A DNA stretch of 64,000 nt from Aldehydirespirator sp965200005 (GTDB lineage: Bacteria > Actinomycetota > Acidimicrobiia > Acidimicrobiales > Aldehydirespiratoraceae): NCBI GenBank assembly GCA_965200005.1, contig OZ241331.1, positions 3,348,001 to 3,412,000 of the forward strand, read 5' to 3'. The notes below the pieces were generated by a model. The model was given only the letters and a program-made list of their open reading frames with translations. It was not told where the DNA came from and did no database searches. A program made the translations under genes and the position numbers. This document shows positions 62,248 through 64,000 of the stretch, in pieces. Position 1 is the stretch's first letter. Each line of letters opens with the position of its first letter.

Positions 62248-63288
62248 ATGCCAGCAAACCAATTCTCTAGACGTACGTTCCTCGGCGGTACAGCAGCCGG
62301 GGCTGGGTTACTCCTGGGAGGCAGCAGCCTGCTCGCTGCCTGCTCAGGCGCGGACGAGCCCACCGAGGCCGCCTTGACGCCTGTCAACTTCCAGTTGAGT
62401 TGGTTCGACTCGGTTCAGTTTGGTGGCTCATACCTCGCCCACGAGCGGGGCTACTACGAGCGCTACGGCCTTGATGTGTCACTGGTTCCCGGTGGCCCGG
62501 GAGTCTCACCAGACGCCGCGGTCGCAGCTGGACAGGCGCTGATGGGCATTTCGGCCGCGAACTTTGCCGGCCAGTCCGTGGCCGATGGCGCACCCTTCAA
62601 GATCGTTGGAGTCGCCATGCAGCGCAACCCCTTCGTGATCGCCTCGCTAAGCGACAACCCTGTGAATGAACCAAGGGACCTGGAAGGCACAAGGCTCGGG
62701 ATGGCGTTCAACAACCAGCTCGACCTTGAGTTGCTTGCTTCGCTCAACGGTGTTGACTTGTCCCAGGTTGAGGTCATCACAAGCGACTACGACCCTGCAC
62801 CTCTAGTTAACGGTGAAGTTGACAGCCTGTTGTGCTGGCTAACGGATCTGCCGGTGGCGATGACGGTTCAGGGCATCGACAACACAACGATGCTCTTTGC
62901 CGATTTCGGCTACGCGGTTCATAGCCAGACCTACATCGTTACCGAAGACAGTCTCGCAAATCACAGGGATCAGATCGTTGGCCTGCTCAAGGGTGAGATC
63001 CTCGGTTGGCAGGATCACAGGGCCGAACCCGAGGTCTCGGCGCAGGTCACGGTCGATCGCTTCCCCGACGCTGGCATGGATCTTGAGACGGAGACGGTCA
63101 AGGCTTCTGAGTTCACCAAGCTCATGTTTAGCGATGTGACCGATGCATCTGGATTCCTTTGGTGGACCGACTCATCGGTGCAAGACAACATTCGTGTGTT
63201 GAAGGCGCTCGGTGTAGAGGTGACCGAAGATCTGTGGGATCGTTCTCTGCTTGAAGAGATCTACGCGGACGGTACTGTCCTGGCGTGA
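62248..63288 (+). CDS. NMT1/THI5-like ABC transporter substrate-binding lipoprotein
   Basis: 346 residues. The signal peptide carries a twin-arginine motif (SRRTFLGG, 7-14) and a lipobox LLAAC with Cys32, so it is Tat-exported and lipid-anchored. The mature part reads VNFQLSWFDSVQFGGSYLAHERGYYERYGLDV, quoted here only as its first segments, and is an NMT1/THI5-type domain that binds pyrimidine precursors (ThiY), riboflavin (RibY) or sulfonates/nitrate (SsuA/NrtA). No thiamine riboswitch motif is seen upstream, so the ligand is open. The ATPase gene follows by 38 bases. Confidence 0.85.
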   Translation: MPANQFSRRTFLGGTAAGAGLLLGGSSLLAACSGADEPTEAALTPVNFQLSWFDSVQFGGSYLAHERGYYERYGLDVSLVPGGPGVSPDAAVAAGQALMGISAANFAGQSVADGAPFKIVGVAMQRNPFVIASLSDNPVNEPRDLEGTRLGMAFNNQLDLELLASLNGVDLSQVEVITSDYDPAPLVNGEVDSLLCWLTDLPVAMTVQGIDNTTMLFADFGYAVHSQTYIVTEDSLANHRDQIVGLLKGEILGWQDHRAEPEVSAQVTVDRFPDAGMDLETETVKASEFTKLMFSDVTDASGFLWWTDSSVQDNIRVLKALGVEVTEDLWDRSLLEEIYADGTVLA

Positions 63289-63326
63289 CGGCGAGCCTGA
63301 ACGGCCTGATCAGCGTTACAACCTAG

Positions 63327-64000
63327 ATGCCCCGCCGCGGGGTGCCGGTGCGAGTCACCGGTGTCGGCCGCACATTCAGCCTTGGCGCTGACGAGATCGT
63401 CGCTTTGGATGAGCTCGACATGGACGTGGCACCCGGTGGGTTCACGGCGCTGATCGGCCCGTCAGGATGTGGCAAGTCAACAGCGCTGCGGTTGATGGCC
63501 GGTCTGGACAGCCCCGATAGGGGCAGCATCGACATGAACGGTTCGTCGCCCGACGAGATGCGCCGAGGTCAGCGAATTGGAATCGCGTTTCAGGACGCGT
63601 CACTGTTGCCGTGGCGCACCGTGTCGACAAACATCCGTCTGGCTCTTGAACTCGTCGGTCGGCGCGGCGAGACTGCCGCGGTAGACGAACTGATCGAACT
63701 TGTCGGCTTACAGCGCTTTGAGAAGGCTCGACCGGCGCAGCTATCAGGTGGCATGCGCCAGCGAGTTGCGATTGCACGTTCGCTGGTCACCGAACCCGAC
63801 TTGCTGTTGCTGGATGAACCGTTTGGCGCACTTGATGCGCTGACACGCCAGCAACTCAACGACGAGTTGCAACGGATCTGGACTGCCCGTGGCACGACCA
63901 CCTTGCTGGTAACCCACTCGATCCCTGAGGCGGTGTACGTGGCTGACGAGGTGCTGGTGATGTCACCCCGCCCGGGCCGGGTGGTATCGCGCCACATCAT
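63327..64000 (+). CDS. SsuB/TauB/ThiZ-type ABC transporter ATPase (cut by window edge)
   Basis: The frame from ATG 63327 runs off the right edge, giving about 224 residues. VRVTGVGRTFSLGADEIVAL, Walker A GPSGCGKST, QDASLLPWRTVSTNI, signature LSGGMRQRVAIARSL and Walker B LLLLDEPFGALDALTR match the nitrate/sulfonate/taurine class of ATPases that pair with NMT1-type binding proteins. The PWRTV motif is diagnostic for that class. The permease is expected just outside the window. Confidence 0.9.
   Translation, partial: MPRRGVPVRVTGVGRTFSLGADEIVALDELDMDVAPGGFTALIGPSGCGKSTALRLMAGLDSPDRGSIDMNGSSPDEMRRGQRIGIAFQDASLLPWRTVSTNIRLALELVGRRGETAAVDELIELVGLQRFEKARPAQLSGGMRQRVAIARSLVTEPDLLLLDEPFGALDALTRQQLNDELQRIWTARGTTTLLVTHSIPEAVYVADEVLVMSPRPGRVVSRHI

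Overview
This is GC-rich bacterial chromosome (by eye; not computed) that reads as actinobacterial, most plausibly Acidimicrobiia or a relative. That placement is inference, from an F420 biosynthesis gene (fbiD/cofC) with three luciferase-like oxidoreductases, a CtpE-like P-type ATPase, an Lhr helicase back to back with a DtxR-type regulator, and many genes whose start codon lies 6-8 nt after a TANNNT -10 box (leaderless mRNAs). I saw no rRNA, tRNA, CRISPR array, insertion sequence or prophage gene.

Layout. 1-3118 (minus): edge of cbtA, cbtB, an unrecognised glycosidase-like protein, gpsA. 3244-5724: a GcvT-like methyltransferase broken at a (GT)5 tract and a broken BMP-type substrate-binding protein. 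5742-15844 (plus): nucleoside-type ABC ATPase and two permeases, fbiD, PIG-L deacetylase, CtpE-like ATPase, an inactive/active SDR pair and a lipid-kinase-like protein. 15899-28203 (mostly minus): SnoaL-like protein, inositol-phosphatase-like protein, methyltransferase, two LLM oxidoreductases and an M15 peptidase (one LLM and the peptidase on plus), crotonase, vapBC, and a possible catabolic operon (VOC, alcohol dehydrogenase, dimethylformamidase-like protein, LLM). 28385-32258: two coupled ABC-2 exporters. 32316-35524: crotonase, SDR, cupin and PAC2 protein.

35595-40107 is the leucine region: a promoter, an 11-residue leader peptide with four consecutive Leu codons, an attenuator, leuA, and leuS with a one-base frame break. 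40265-42792 is a lower-GC toxin-antitoxin island: a copy of the promoter and first 15 codons of a vapB gene sits in front of a two-gene DUF6978-like/DUF1828 module, followed by the intact vapBC and an orphan vapB. 42812-48188 is a branched-chain-amino-acid-type ABC operon with LivH and LivM fused. 48358-56255 carries an SDR, a MacB-like ATPase with tandem FtsX-type permeases, and a SPOR-like membrane protein. 56405-64000 carries lhr, a DtxR-family regulator, and an NMT1/THI5-type lipoprotein with the start of its ABC ATPase behind an unusually perfect inverted repeat.

The strongest candidates for something new are the DUF6978-like/DUF1828 module that appears to have captured a vapB promoter, and the leaderless leucine attenuator. 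Three genes (gcvT-like, BMP protein, leuS) carry frame breaks that could be real decay, phase variation or assembly error.
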